Position numbers and translations under genes: made by a program. Shown one piece after another: positions 10,032 to 20,018 of a DNA stretch of 64,000 bases. Within the stretch, counting starts at the first letter, position 1. Every line of letters begins with the position of its first letter. Source of the DNA: Tritrichomonas musculus (taxonomy: Eukaryota > Parabasalia > Tritrichomonadida > Tritrichomonadidae); the NCBI GenBank assembly GCA_039105265.1, contig JAPFFF010000013.1, positions 2,170,001 to 2,234,000 on the forward strand, read 5' to 3'. The notes under the pieces are model-generated. The model made no database searches. It was not told where the DNA came from and saw nothing but the letters and a program-made list of their open reading frames with translations.

Positions 10032-10039
10032 TTAACGAG
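10032..10039 (+). repeat. target-site duplication, right copy
   Basis: TTAACGAG directly abuts the right terminal inverted repeat, matching 8533-8540. The pair is consistent with insertion by an 8-bp staggered cut. Confidence 0.85.
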
Positions 10040-10263
10040 GTTCTCAATTCTATCTCCATCTGAAAAGTTTATATTTAAAGTACATATCATTTTTAATGAA
10101 ATATATAGTATTTTAATTATTTATATAAATTATATACAATATAATTTTTAATATAATTTATGTTAATTTACGAATAATGCAGGAATATTATTAAAAAATG
10201 TAAACTATACAAATTTGTTAAAAATAAAATTTTAGAAAGATAATTATTTGAAATTCTCAATTG
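10040..10263 (+). promoter_or_regulatory. upstream region of the cyclase-like gene
   Basis: This is about 220 bases of AT-rich DNA between the transposon and the ATG. I see no clear TCAYT initiator; the closest is TCAATT, 4 to 9 bases before the ATG, which has A instead of a pyrimidine at +2. The transposon may have displaced the original upstream region. Confidence 0.3.
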
Positions 10264-13200
10264 ATGAAATTATTTAATTTATCTTCCCTTTTTAATTTAT
10301 ATTATCTTATACGCATGAAGTGCCCTTTTCGTAGTTATTTTAATTGGCTTATTTTAGTTGTATATTTGACACAATTAAGTTTTATCTTTATATGTTGCAT
10401 GAAACCAAGCGAAATTTTTGATACCAGTCAAGATTCATCATTTTGGGATTATTTTGAATCAGCGTGGCTTTATCCACCATGGATTTTTGGATCAAAAACA
10501 TTAATGATGGATTCAATTTTTTTCTTTTGCATAAACCTAATTCCATTTGGCATTATAGGCTATTCTCAAACCCACATAAAAAAGTTCAACCATCAAAAGC
10601 ACGTCAATTTTTGGTGTTCTTTAGTAATTCGTTCTTTTCAGCAAATTCTCACTCCAATAATGGCCATTCCGATGACATTTCGCCTTTCCTATTTAATTGA
10701 GCAAATATTTCTGGAAAAAATCACGAATGATTTCAAAATGATTCTTTCATTTGTAATTGCAATCATCAACATTTTTTTGCATATAATTCACACTTATTTT
10801 TCGTCACTTTTTCTGATTCCTATCGATTTTGTTATTCATTCAAAAGCAGACTTTTATGATGGCAAATACATGACGTTACTACATTTAATTCGAATTATTA
10901 TCTCAATTAGCAGCTTCATGTTTTCCTATATAAAAAATGGAGTCGTTGCATCAATTTTTATTGGAATAATTTTTTTCATTTGCATTTTAACTTTGTACTT
11001 TAGATTGACTATTCAAGCTCATGTTTCACCAATTGGCCAATATCTAGAAGTTCTTCCTTTCTTTGTTTGCCCATTTATGGTTTTATTTCGTTATTTTATC
11101 AAGAACAATTTTTATTCTTTTTTTTTTCTTCTTTCATTATTTTTATTTTTCGGGATTCTGTTTAGATTTCTTACTCATTTCATGGTGAAACAAAGCTTGA
11201 AAGCATTTTCACCGTTTATTAAACAAAGCAAACCAAACAATTCTAATAATATTAATATTGACAATGAAGATGTGAACAGTGTAATAAGAAATGGTAATAA
11301 TGATGATATTGCACCAACATTTATAATTGGTTCTGTTATTACTGTGATTAGAATTGTTGCTTCTGAATGCTGTGATCCTGATTGCTTATTGAGATTTTTA
11401 GAATTTCAAAAGAAATCATCTGGATTAAAGAATTCTTATGTGATTGAAGTTGTTCGTTTTTTAGCTTTATTTCCATCAAGAAGAAAAGAATGCTTGAGAG
11501 TATTGAAAAATTTTCACAGTAAATCAAATTTCAATTCGTTTACTGTATTCATATTCAAGAAAATATTGAAAAGTTTGGATGAAATTGAATCAACTGAAAA
11601 AAATCTTGTTTGTTTAAATAATTTTTATCGTTCTTTTTTGGTTCATAAACATTTATTTTGGGTTGCAAGGAAAGAGAAAAAGTATTTTATTGCTTCGAAA
11701 GAAGCTTTATCAGCTGCCTATTTCCACATTGAAGTTAAGAATGAATTCCATTATTTATTGAAAAGATACACATATGATTCATTTCTTCATTATTATTATG
11801 CCGATTTTTGTCTTTCTGCATGTGGTGATTTTGAAAGTTATTTAAAAGAATGTCAAATTGCAAGAATGCTTGATTGTCGTTATTATCCAAATTCAAGCTA
11901 CAATAATAATAATAGCAGCAGTAATAATTCTTTTGATTTTAATAAAATTGATAAAAATAATGTCATTGTAGATCCTCTTCTTCATCCAATGTCAATAAAT
12001 AATCCAAAAATTCTTCAATTTTGTTCCTTAGAAGAAACCAAAATAAATATTCATTCAAGTAATCAAAGTGACTTTGAATTAGCAAGTGCAAAAGAGGCAA
12101 GTAAAAAATATGAGAAATCTAAGCCTGTTGCTACATTCTTAAATGAAAAGAAATATTTGATTCCTTTACTTTCTATTTTACACATTTATATTCCAATGAC
12201 TTTGTTTCTGTATGTAATGGGTGAATTGTATATCAAAGATCATCAAATTCATGAAAAAAGTAAAGAACTTTATGAAATTTCTGTTCAACTGTTAAATACT
12301 TATTATATTGCTTCTTCAGCTGTTTATCTTCCTTATCTTTCTAATGGATACACGAAAAATCAAGGAAATGGAACTTATCAAGCAAAATTACGCAATCTCA
12401 CTTTCAAATATTTGAAAAATCACAAAAAATTAAAAAAAGAAAAAATGAAACCTTCTTTATATGATTATTTAGATTTGAATTCAATTAACAATGGTCAAGA
12501 AAGATTCTTTTTGACTAGTAAACTCAATGAAAGTGATACAAAACTAATGCAAACTTTTTTTGATTTTCCTTTCTATTCAATTGATTATTATTCTGGAATT
12601 CAGCCTTTAGGGAACATGACTGGAGGAATGCTATTTATCTTTGAACGATACATTTCACATTATATGCTTCAAAATTATTCAATTCAGCAAGTTCTTGATA
12701 CGATTTCAATTGATTTGGATAATTTTATTAAAGATATTTTTCGTAGCGTTTACATCCAAACTTTAGAGATTAAAAATAGTGTGATCATCCTTCGTGAAAT
12801 AAGTAAAGATGATTTAAATGGATTTTACATTTGTAAAGTTGCAATTGTCACTATTTGTATCTTTTCGGTCATTTCGTGTGTTGTTTACATATTTCAGGTC
12901 AATTGTATTTACAGAAACGATGATATTAAAATCGACTTTTTGAGTTCTGATCATGTTTTTTCTATTTTTCTTCTCCAAGAAAGCAAGAAAGCTTGGGAGC
13001 TTCTGAGAGAATATGTAGAAAGCTCAAGTGATGTTACAACTGAGATTAGTATTCCAAGTGCGAGATCATCTGTTAATCTCAGCAATCAATTCAACATACT
13101 TCATGATTCAAACAACATAGCAATAGCAAAGTCAAACAGTTATGCTTCTAGATCAAATAAAATGGAATTAGATGAATTCACACTTTCTCAACAGAATCAG

Positions 13201-15249
13201 ACAGAAATGAATAATTATAAAGAACCACTTCTTGATATGACAGTGAATGGACATGACTTTAATAAAGACCTTCGTTCACTTCCAAATTCCAACACCTACA
13301 TTAAAATAAAGAGCTCAAAAAATAAGATGAAGTTCGGATTCAGAGAACAAGAGAAGAAAGAAGAGATGACTAGATATGAGAGCAACTATTACACGAGCTG
13401 CTATGATGGAGATAACAATGATGACGAAGATAACAGAAATGATAATAATGATGATATTTGTAAGCAAGCAATAGAGATTTCAAAGGCAACTGAAAAAGAA
13501 GGTTTCTTGTCCTGTCCATATTTTCACCTCGTCATTCTCATGTTCGCTCCACTTGTGTTCACGATTATCATCATTGCAATGTTCCAGATTCCGCTCGTTA
13601 TTCGTGCCCACTTGCAGGAGGAGACGTTCCAAAACATACTGAAGGGTGAGTCAATGGCGAATCACTCTCTTATCATGCTCAATGCAACATTTGACATTCT
13701 TGAAAAAAGAGCCGGAATTCGCATAAAGAAAAACACGACAATTTCAGCTCCAAAATATGAAAAGTACAACGAGATAAATCTTTCTAATTTTTCTTATTCA
13801 TTGAATGAAAATCATCAATATTCAATCGAAGATGGAAAGATTCACTTTCATGCAGAACATAATGAATCATCAGATGAATGCAAACTCGACTCTTCTTGGG
13901 ATGATGTAAATAATGGAAACACAACATTTGAGCGTGCACTTAGTGAAATATTGTGTGACTTGAAAGATCTGAATCAATTCCAAGCAGAAAAGTGCTACGA
14001 ATTCTTTGACATAGTTTGCATGTCGGTTGAAACCGCCTTAAAAACCGCCATTGATCAGAAAACGCAGCCCCCAGAAATTGCATCAAAATGCATCCCTTTC
14101 ATCTTCTTGTTTTCTTGGAATCTGTTCAACGATCTCTTCTTTTCAGGAGTGAGCGAGCTCTTCGCGAACAAGATGTCAAATGGAACAAGCTTCATCGTTG
14201 CGACACTTTTGTTAATGTTAACTTTTGTTCACTTATCGTTCTCTCAAGCGATCCTATTGAAAAAGGCTTTCAATTCACTTTTTCATTTTCCAGATGACTT
14301 TTTGAAACAGCCAACAGAAGAACCAAAAAATACTTCAAAAAGTTGGAAGACCAAATTACCTCAGAATGCATTAGTGGTCACATCACTTACAGAAAGTGAC
14401 GAAATTTATTCGGTTTCTGACAATTCAAAAGAAATTATTAACCGTAATTTGAACGATCTGATTTCTTTGAAAATGTCAGAAATTTTTGTAAAAGTGCCAA
14501 TTAATGATGATAACCTCTGTGAATTTTCAATAACAGATAAAAAGAAGAAGACTTTTCGGTTTTCAACTGAAGAAATCGGTTGTTTGACAAAAACTGTTTT
14601 AATAGAAGAAAATTTGCCTATTGTTGACAATTCTGGCGAACAGTTATGCCTTCAGAAACTTCATGGTTTCATTCCTCCTCATTTTGCCGAATTGTATGGA
14701 AAGAACGATCAATATGAATTCAATTTTGTTCAGAATTTTATTATATGCGTCCGAATCTCAGATTCGATTTCTCCACAGATGGTTGAGAAGTGCTTCAATG
14801 CTGCAAACCACTTATCACAGAACTCCATCTCAATAAATATTGTGAGTGTCGATGGCCAAATGATAACTTTTTCAAGTATATCAAAATGCAAATTAATTGT
14901 AATTCTTTTACTTCTTCGCGATTTCATCGATCTTGTTTTGAGGAATACAAAAGAAAATAATTGTATTTACTCAATTTATGTTCATTACATCGACGAATTC
15001 AAGATATCTGTTATTGATGATGACGATGAACCTTATCTTCGTTTGCAGCCTTTTGACCAGAATTATTTCAAAATCAGACTGTTTCAAATTGAAAATGGAA
15101 AAATTGCATTCTCTGAAACAGCCAAGCAAAGCTATCCTTTAATTTCAAAGATTACTGAGAAAGACTCAATAATTGTAGATTTTGAAGGAAATAATGAACC
15201 TATATTTGTCTTTTCAATCAACCAGCTGGAAACCAAAATTGTGATATAA
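10264..15249 (+). CDS. adenylyl-cyclase-family giant membrane protein with degenerate C-terminal domain
   Basis: The protein has 1661 residues from the ATG at 10264; a TTG just before it is not needed. About eight hydrophobic segments lie in residues 25-310, then a long soluble part, single spans near 632-657, 858-880 and 1085-1112, and two more near 1278-1330. This layout, with a multi-span N-terminus and large extracellular regions, is that of the trichomonad receptor-like adenylyl cyclases. The C-terminal domain starts near residue 1465 with LHGFIPPHFAELY, which resembles the LFPP..F...Y lead-in of those cyclases, but the metal-binding D-I-x-x-F strand is replaced by CVRISD and no second catalytic Asp is evident. 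It may therefore be a non-catalytic cyclase homologue that senses signals or pairs with an active partner. Asn-rich and Asp-rich linkers lie near residues 335 and 1050. Identification is by resemblance only. Confidence 0.62.
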   Translation: MKLFNLSSLFNLYYLIRMKCPFRSYFNWLILVVYLTQLSFIFICCMKPSEIFDTSQDSSFWDYFESAWLYPPWIFGSKTLMMDSIFFFCINLIPFGIIGYSQTHIKKFNHQKHVNFWCSLVIRSFQQILTPIMAIPMTFRLSYLIEQIFLEKITNDFKMILSFVIAIINIFLHIIHTYFSSLFLIPIDFVIHSKADFYDGKYMTLLHLIRIIISISSFMFSYIKNGVVASIFIGIIFFICILTLYFRLTIQAHVSPIGQYLEVLPFFVCPFMVLFRYFIKNNFYSFFFLLSLFLFFGILFRFLTHFMVKQSLKAFSPFIKQSKPNNSNNINIDNEDVNSVIRNGNNDDIAPTFIIGSVITVIRIVASECCDPDCLLRFLEFQKKSSGLKNSYVIEVVRFLALFPSRRKECLRVLKNFHSKSNFNSFTVFIFKKILKSLDEIESTEKNLVCLNNFYRSFLVHKHLFWVARKEKKYFIASKEALSAAYFHIEVKNEFHYLLKRYTYDSFLHYYYADFCLSACGDFESYLKECQIARMLDCRYYPNSSYNNNNSSSNNSFDFNKIDKNNVIVDPLLHPMSINNPKILQFCSLEETKINIHSSNQSDFELASAKEASKKYEKSKPVATFLNEKKYLIPLLSILHIYIPMTLFLYVMGELYIKDHQIHEKSKELYEISVQLLNTYYIASSAVYLPYLSNGYTKNQGNGTYQAKLRNLTFKYLKNHKKLKKEKMKPSLYDYLDLNSINNGQERFFLTSKLNESDTKLMQTFFDFPFYSIDYYSGIQPLGNMTGGMLFIFERYISHYMLQNYSIQQVLDTISIDLDNFIKDIFRSVYIQTLEIKNSVIILREISKDDLNGFYICKVAIVTICIFSVISCVVYIFQVNCIYRNDDIKIDFLSSDHVFSIFLLQESKKAWELLREYVESSSDVTTEISIPSARSSVNLSNQFNILHDSNNIAIAKSNSYASRSNKMELDEFTLSQQNQTEMNNYKEPLLDMTVNGHDFNKDLRSLPNSNTYIKIKSSKNKMKFGFREQEKKEEMTRYESNYYTSCYDGDNNDDEDNRNDNNDDICKQAIEISKATEKEGFLSCPYFHLVILMFAPLVFTIIIIAMFQIPLVIRAHLQEETFQNILKGESMANHSLIMLNATFDILEKRAGIRIKKNTTISAPKYEKYNEINLSNFSYSLNENHQYSIEDGKIHFHAEHNESSDECKLDSSWDDVNNGNTTFERALSEILCDLKDLNQFQAEKCYEFFDIVCMSVETALKTAIDQKTQPPEIASKCIPFIFLFSWNLFNDLFFSGVSELFANKMSNGTSFIVATLLLMLTFVHLSFSQAILLKKAFNSLFHFPDDFLKQPTEEPKNTSKSWKTKLPQNALVVTSLTESDEIYSVSDNSKEIINRNLNDLISLKMSEIFVKVPINDDNLCEFSITDKKKKTFRFSTEEIGCLTKTVLIEENLPIVDNSGEQLCLQKLHGFIPPHFAELYGKNDQYEFNFVQNFIICVRISDSISPQMVEKCFNAANHLSQNSISINIVSVDGQMITFSSISKCKLIVILLLLRDFIDLVLRNTKENNCIYSIYVHYIDEFKISVIDDDDEPYLRLQPFDQNYFKIRLFQIENGKIAFSETAKQSYPLISKITEKDSIIVDFEGNNEPIFVFSINQLETKIVI

Positions 15250-15457
15250 TCATTTATGTTTAGTAAATATTATTATATTTTAATATCATTTTTTTGTTCA
15301 TTATCTATGAGTCATAAATACCTGAAAAATAATTTCAAATTTTATAATTTTAATTCATATCCTAATGATATTTTTTAAATATCGCATAAATCATTATTTT
15401 ACTCTTAAAAAAGTTCATTTTCATAATCCAAATATCATTATTATTTGTTTAAATTCC

Positions 15458-15488
<31 letters not shown>

Positions 15489-15630
15489 TTTAGGGTTACC
15501 TTTCGAAGGTTTAATTGGTTCATTATTTTACTCCGCATTTTTACTATTATAACAATAAAAAAACTTTAATTGACAGATATAAAGTAGAAAAAAAAAATAT
15601 GAATAAAGACCAAAATCGTTAAATAATTAT
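15250..15630. other. AT-rich intergenic stretch with A28 tract
   Basis: This stretch separates two convergent genes. It contains an uninterrupted run of 28 A at 15458-15485. I see nothing else in it. Confidence 0.5.
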
Positions 15631-17361
15631 TTATTGTTGAGGTACTTTGATTTTTCCAAAGAAATCCATCTTGCAAACGCTAAATATATTGCAGTTATCA
15701 GAGATGTAATGACTTGTTCCAATCTGACGAAGACGAATGTAACGGTAGAATTGATCGTTTGGATTTTGAATATTGAAGACGTTTAATTTTGCAGGTCCCT
15801 TTAACGACTCGTCATTCCTTCTACGATCAATTTCAAACCAAGTTGTTCCATCATTAGAGACTTCGATGACCCAATTCTTGAGATGCGCAGTAGATTTTTC
15901 ATTTATGGTGGTTTGAATTGCGTAATTAGACAATTGGACGAACATATCTTTGAAATCAAAGCAGATAATTGCAGAACCAGCATCGCTTGACTTGTATTCG
16001 TTATCAAGATCAAAATCAACAATATTTTTTGGATGATAATAATTCTTGTTCTTGAAGAAATAGTGATGATCATCATTGTGCATTGAATTTGTAGTGATTC
16101 TGATCTTTTTGTTATCATGAATGTTGGAACCAGTCAATCGGCTTAGATATTTAAGAATTCCATTAAAGTGGCTTCCATCTTTGTACTCAAATGTCTTCAT
16201 GGCAAGTTGTATTGGCTGTATTGGTTTATTTGAAGCTTGTGTACTGATCTGGAGACTACTGAGAACTTCATTTTTAATTGAATTAATTTCTGTTCTTATT
16301 TGGTCAAAAGCAATCTCGCTTTCTTGCTTTATTGATGATACTTGCTCTTTTAATAAGGCAATTGATTGTTTGATCGAGTATTGTTCGGTGTTTTCACGAT
16401 CAATGAGTTCTTGTACATAGCTTATGATCTCTTCTTGTCGAACTTCTTTCAAATAATATTTATGGTTTTCTTCTTCAAACAAATTTTGAAAGCTCATCGG
16501 TTCAGCGGAATCATAAGCAAGTTTATAGAATATTTCTTCAAAAGTAGGTCGATCTGGTGCATTTTTTTTCCAACAATTTTGGATCAATTCTTTCATTTCT
16601 TTTGTTATATCTAAATCAACAGGGAATGCTGGACGTTCACCTTTATTAATGATAGCATTACAAAACGCTTGATAAGTATCCATTTCTTTTTTTTTCAGAT
16701 TCCAATATGGTGACTTATTTGTAATAATTTCATACATCATGATTCCAAAGGAGAAAACGTCAGAACCTTCACTATAGTTGTTACCATCAAGAACTTCAGG
16801 AGCCATATAAATTGGTGAGCCTACTTGTTGAGTATATTCATTTAATCCATCGGCCTCAGCTTTTCTTGACAATCCAAAATCGCCAATAAGAGGATTAAAA
16901 TTACCATCAAGCATTATGTTAGCTGGCTTTATGTCACGATGAAGTAATTTATTCTTGCACATATGCATCATTCCTCGAGCAACGCCAATGAGAATTTTTT
17001 GTTTAACTGTGTTATCATAACCAGGAACTGTATCACCATGTTGTATATCTTTTAAAATATTTGATAGGTTTCCTTTTTGTGCATATTGCATTAGGATGAA
17101 TACTTGATCTTCTTCTTCTTTAATTACATAACCATAAAATTTCACAATTGAGGGATGATTTAATCGTACCATGATGTTAATTTCACGATTTAAATAGGTT
17201 TCTGGGTTTTCTCCACCTATTTCCATTTCTTTAAGTGCATAAAGTCTGCCATCATCAATATTTTCAACCAAGTAGACGCTACCAAATTGCCCACTACCTA
17301 ATCTTTTTATTTTTTTGAATTTGTCGAGATCAAATTGCAAGCTACTTAAGTTTGCTATCAT
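15631..17361 (-). CDS. Ser/Thr protein kinase with C-terminal discoidin-like domain
   Basis: The protein has 576 residues. Residues 16-285 are a complete kinase: glycine loop GSGQFGSVY (22-30), LYALKEME lysine (about 41-48), catalytic HRDIKPANIML (about 140-150), DFGLSR (about 161), GSPIYMAPEVL (about 181-191) and the C-lobe CWKKNAPDRPTFEEI. HRDIKPAN marks a Ser/Thr kinase, probably tyrosine-kinase-like in group by the RPTFEEI end. Residues 310-365 are coiled coil. Residues 388-570 form a discoidin/F5-8C-like domain (AIICFDFKDMFVQLSNYAI, NWVIEVSNDGTTWFEID, YRYIRLRQIG), which in this protist is likely an intracellular ligand-binding module. An initiator TCATTTT lies at 17365-17371. All catalytic residues are present, so it should be active. 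Confidence 0.88.
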   Translation of the reverse strand: MIANLSSLQFDLDKFKKIKRLGSGQFGSVYLVENIDDGRLYALKEMEIGGENPETYLNREINIMVRLNHPSIVKFYGYVIKEEEDQVFILMQYAQKGNLSNILKDIQHGDTVPGYDNTVKQKILIGVARGMMHMCKNKLLHRDIKPANIMLDGNFNPLIGDFGLSRKAEADGLNEYTQQVGSPIYMAPEVLDGNNYSEGSDVFSFGIMMYEIITNKSPYWNLKKKEMDTYQAFCNAIINKGERPAFPVDLDITKEMKELIQNCWKKNAPDRPTFEEIFYKLAYDSAEPMSFQNLFEEENHKYYLKEVRQEEIISYVQELIDRENTEQYSIKQSIALLKEQVSSIKQESEIAFDQIRTEINSIKNEVLSSLQISTQASNKPIQPIQLAMKTFEYKDGSHFNGILKYLSRLTGSNIHDNKKIRITTNSMHNDDHHYFFKNKNYYHPKNIVDFDLDNEYKSSDAGSAIICFDFKDMFVQLSNYAIQTTINEKSTAHLKNWVIEVSNDGTTWFEIDRRRNDESLKGPAKLNVFNIQNPNDQFYRYIRLRQIGTSHYISDNCNIFSVCKMDFFGKIKVPQQ

Positions 17362-17364
17362 TGT

Positions 17365-17371
17365 AAAATGA
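17365..17371 (-). promoter_or_regulatory. Inr-type promoter of the kinase-discoidin gene
   Basis: On the minus strand TCATTTT places its A nine or so bases before the kinase ATG. This matches the trichomonad initiator TCA(+1)Y(T/A), which characteristically sits a few to 20 bases from the start codon. Confidence 0.55.
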
Positions 17372-18688
17372 TTGTCATTGTTTTTTTTTTTTTTTTTACT
17401 TAAATGAAAAAAACTCGAATAAGCGTTTTTTTAACATTTAAAATATTATCAAGTAATTATAAATAAATAAATAAATAAATATATTATATTATATTATAAT
17501 TTTCTAATTTCATATAAATTTAATTGAGATATTGGCTCATGTATACTAAAATTTTGTCAAACTTTTTTTTTTTTTGAAATGTGATATGAAATATATATTT
17601 TTTTCTAACTTTTTTAAACAGTTGTATTTATAATTTCGGAAATAATATAAAAGAATATATGCTGCAATGATCTGATGATTGATAAATGTAAATTGTAAAC
17701 TTTTTTGTTGATTATTAGTAATTAGTATTTATTTTATTAAAAAGCAAGGTTCTAATGAAAAGATCCTTTTTTATAATAGATTGAAAAATATTTTAATATA
17801 TGCAAAAATGACTAATCATGATATTAATACATAATTTACAGATAATTATAATATGAATTTGGATTGATTGATTTTGAATTCCTTTAGGTTTGAAGTTGAA
17901 TTTGGGTGATGGTGAAGAATGTGAAGATTCGCTAGGTTGGAAATTTTTCATTTAAATAAATCAAAGCATTTGCTCATTATCCAGAATTACTTGAACCATC
18001 TTTTTACCTATTCCAACTAACTAGATCGAGCTAGCTACTAAAAGGCTATCAAAACTCGTTCTTTGGAACATTTGTCAATCGTTTTTAGCTTTTTTTTATC
18101 TCAATGAAATCCACAAATCACAGTTAGCAGCCTGTTTCTCAAAGAGCTCATCATTAGCGGCAGAACTTTCATTGTAATCTCAGGTACTCTTCTTGTTTCA
18201 AATCTTTGTCTTTCAAAAGAATATCAACAAGTGCATGATAATCGTAAAAGATTTAATTTTTTTTTAATATAAAGATATGGATATAAACAAAAAAGATATT
18301 TTTAATTATTTTTTAATATAATTTCAATTGATATTCATTTAATTATGCTAAAATCATACCTTGTTCAAAATCATATCTTTGAATGAAATTGTAAAGTAAT
18401 ATATATTTATAAGACTGCATTATATTTGGCAGTTTAATAACTAATAACAAACTTGATATCAATATTCTTAATATTTTATTTAATTTTTTATAAAATTCAA
18501 AATCATATCTTTCAATATCATCCAAAATCATACTTTTATTTATACAGCTTGTTTATATATGACTGTAAAATGTATATAATCAAATATTATTTATAAATGC
18601 TTAATCAAATAATGGTTATTTTTTGTTTTTTTAAACGATAAAATTTGTCAAAATTTATTTTTCTTCGTCTCTCGCAGATAAAAAGCAG
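17372..18688. other. AT-rich intergenic region with a weak coding relic
   Basis: Most of this 1.3 kb is AT-only sequence with AAAT slippage near 17460. Around 17875-18250 the base composition is more balanced; on the minus strand near 18180-18245 a short piece reads as a helical peptide (HALVDILLKDKDLKQEEYL) before stops, which looks like the relic of a repeat protein. I see no intact gene. Confidence 0.4.
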
Positions 18689-19780
18689 ATGGAAATCCAA
18701 GAATACATTAACAAAAAGAAATAAATATATGGATTTCTTCTAATTTTTTTAGAAAGCGACGATGAATCGCAGAATGATTTCGAAAATTTGAAGAATGTAA
18801 TTCAACTTCAAGCAATATTAAACAAACCTCAAGAGTTCAAACATTTTCTTTGTCTACTTTATAATATAAGCAGCAACCACCATAGATTTCCTGGATTTTT
18901 CGACAAAATTTTACAAATCTTACTATTTTATGAAAAAGAAATCAAACAAACCTTCTCAAATCAAGAACTTTTCACTATTTTCATGAATAACAAGTATTTA
19001 CTTCTTATTCTTTTCCAAAAAGGCATAATCTCTGTTGATGAAAGCATATCTAATCTCATCTACCAGACTCACAATTATCACTTTTTCTATACTGAAATCA
19101 AACCGTTTTTAAGTATTGAAAAAATTCGAATAATTGAAAATGAACTTTTATCTATAGATTCTAATGTCTTTGACAACTATGAAGAAAAAAAGCAAAATGG
19201 AGAGAATGAAACTTATATTTGCACTTTAATTCGAAATGATTCAATTCAAGAATTTGTTCGATATGTAAATCTAACAAAATTCCCAATTTCAAGTCAAATA
19301 AAACCATCAATTTTTGAAACAAATGAATTTTTAATTGAAAATGAACCAACGTTAATTGAATATGCAGCATTCTTTGGATCATTCAAGATTTTCACCTATC
19401 TAAAATCAAAGTTGAATGAAATTCCAAAAAATTTATTCTTGTATTCAATTCATTCAAATAGTTCCAAAATGATTCATGTTTTTGAAGATAATAATATTGA
19501 GATATGCTCTTCTTTCACTGATAATTTGATAGAGTCAATTAAATGCCATCATAATAGCATCGCTGATTATTTAGAAAATAAAAGAGATCAATCATTGGAA
19601 GTTGATGAAGAAGCAGTGATTGAAAATGCATTTAATTCTTACAATTATTTCTTTTTCCCTGAAAAATTTGATCAACCTTATATTTTCTATTATTTTTATC
19701 ATTTTGAATATTTTGAGATTGTTGATTTTATATTGAAATCAAAAGAAGAAGAAATTAAAAAAGAATTAATTCAAAAATAA
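18689..19780 (+). pseudogene. DUF3447/ankyrin gene with one nonsense codon
   Basis: The frame opens with ATG at 18689 (MEIQEYINKKK), meets a TAA at 18722-18724, and continues in the same frame for 350 codons as a typical DUF3447 protein (GENETYICTLIRNDS, LIEYAAFFGSFKIFTYL). Aligned to the protein at 7037-8224, the TAA falls exactly at residue 12 with no gap on either side, so this is a single nonsense change, probably from GAA or a similar codon. No other ATG lies within the next 65 codons of the open part. It is a young host pseudogene, unless the stop is read through. The C-terminus ends before any ankyrin repeat. Confidence 0.78.
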
Positions 19781-19889
19781 TGTTTTGTAATTCGGAATCA
19801 ATTAAAAAACAAAATAATTATAATGATATTTTTAGAATCAAATCATTTAAATGATATTTTATTATATATTATTAAATAAAATTTCTTAA
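19781..19889. other. AT-rich spacer between the DUF3447 relic and an ankyrin-like unit
   Basis: About 110 bases of AT-rich DNA without an open frame separate the DUF3447 stop from a frame that begins with an ankyrin-like unit (19890 onward). It is comparable to the spacers at 6215-6414 and 6601-7036. Confidence 0.4.
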
Positions 19890-20018
19890 TTTATTTATTT
19901 TAATAATGAAATCCTTAAAAATGCAGCAAATCAAAATAAACTTGAAGTTGCTTATTACTTGTTATCAAAAAGACAAACAATTAAAAGAAACTTTCAATTA
20001 TGTAAAGAATTGAAATAT

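Noticed and set aside
18343-18531. 62-residue minus-strand open frame in AT-rich DNA
   Set aside because: Short, low complexity, no promoter and no family pattern.
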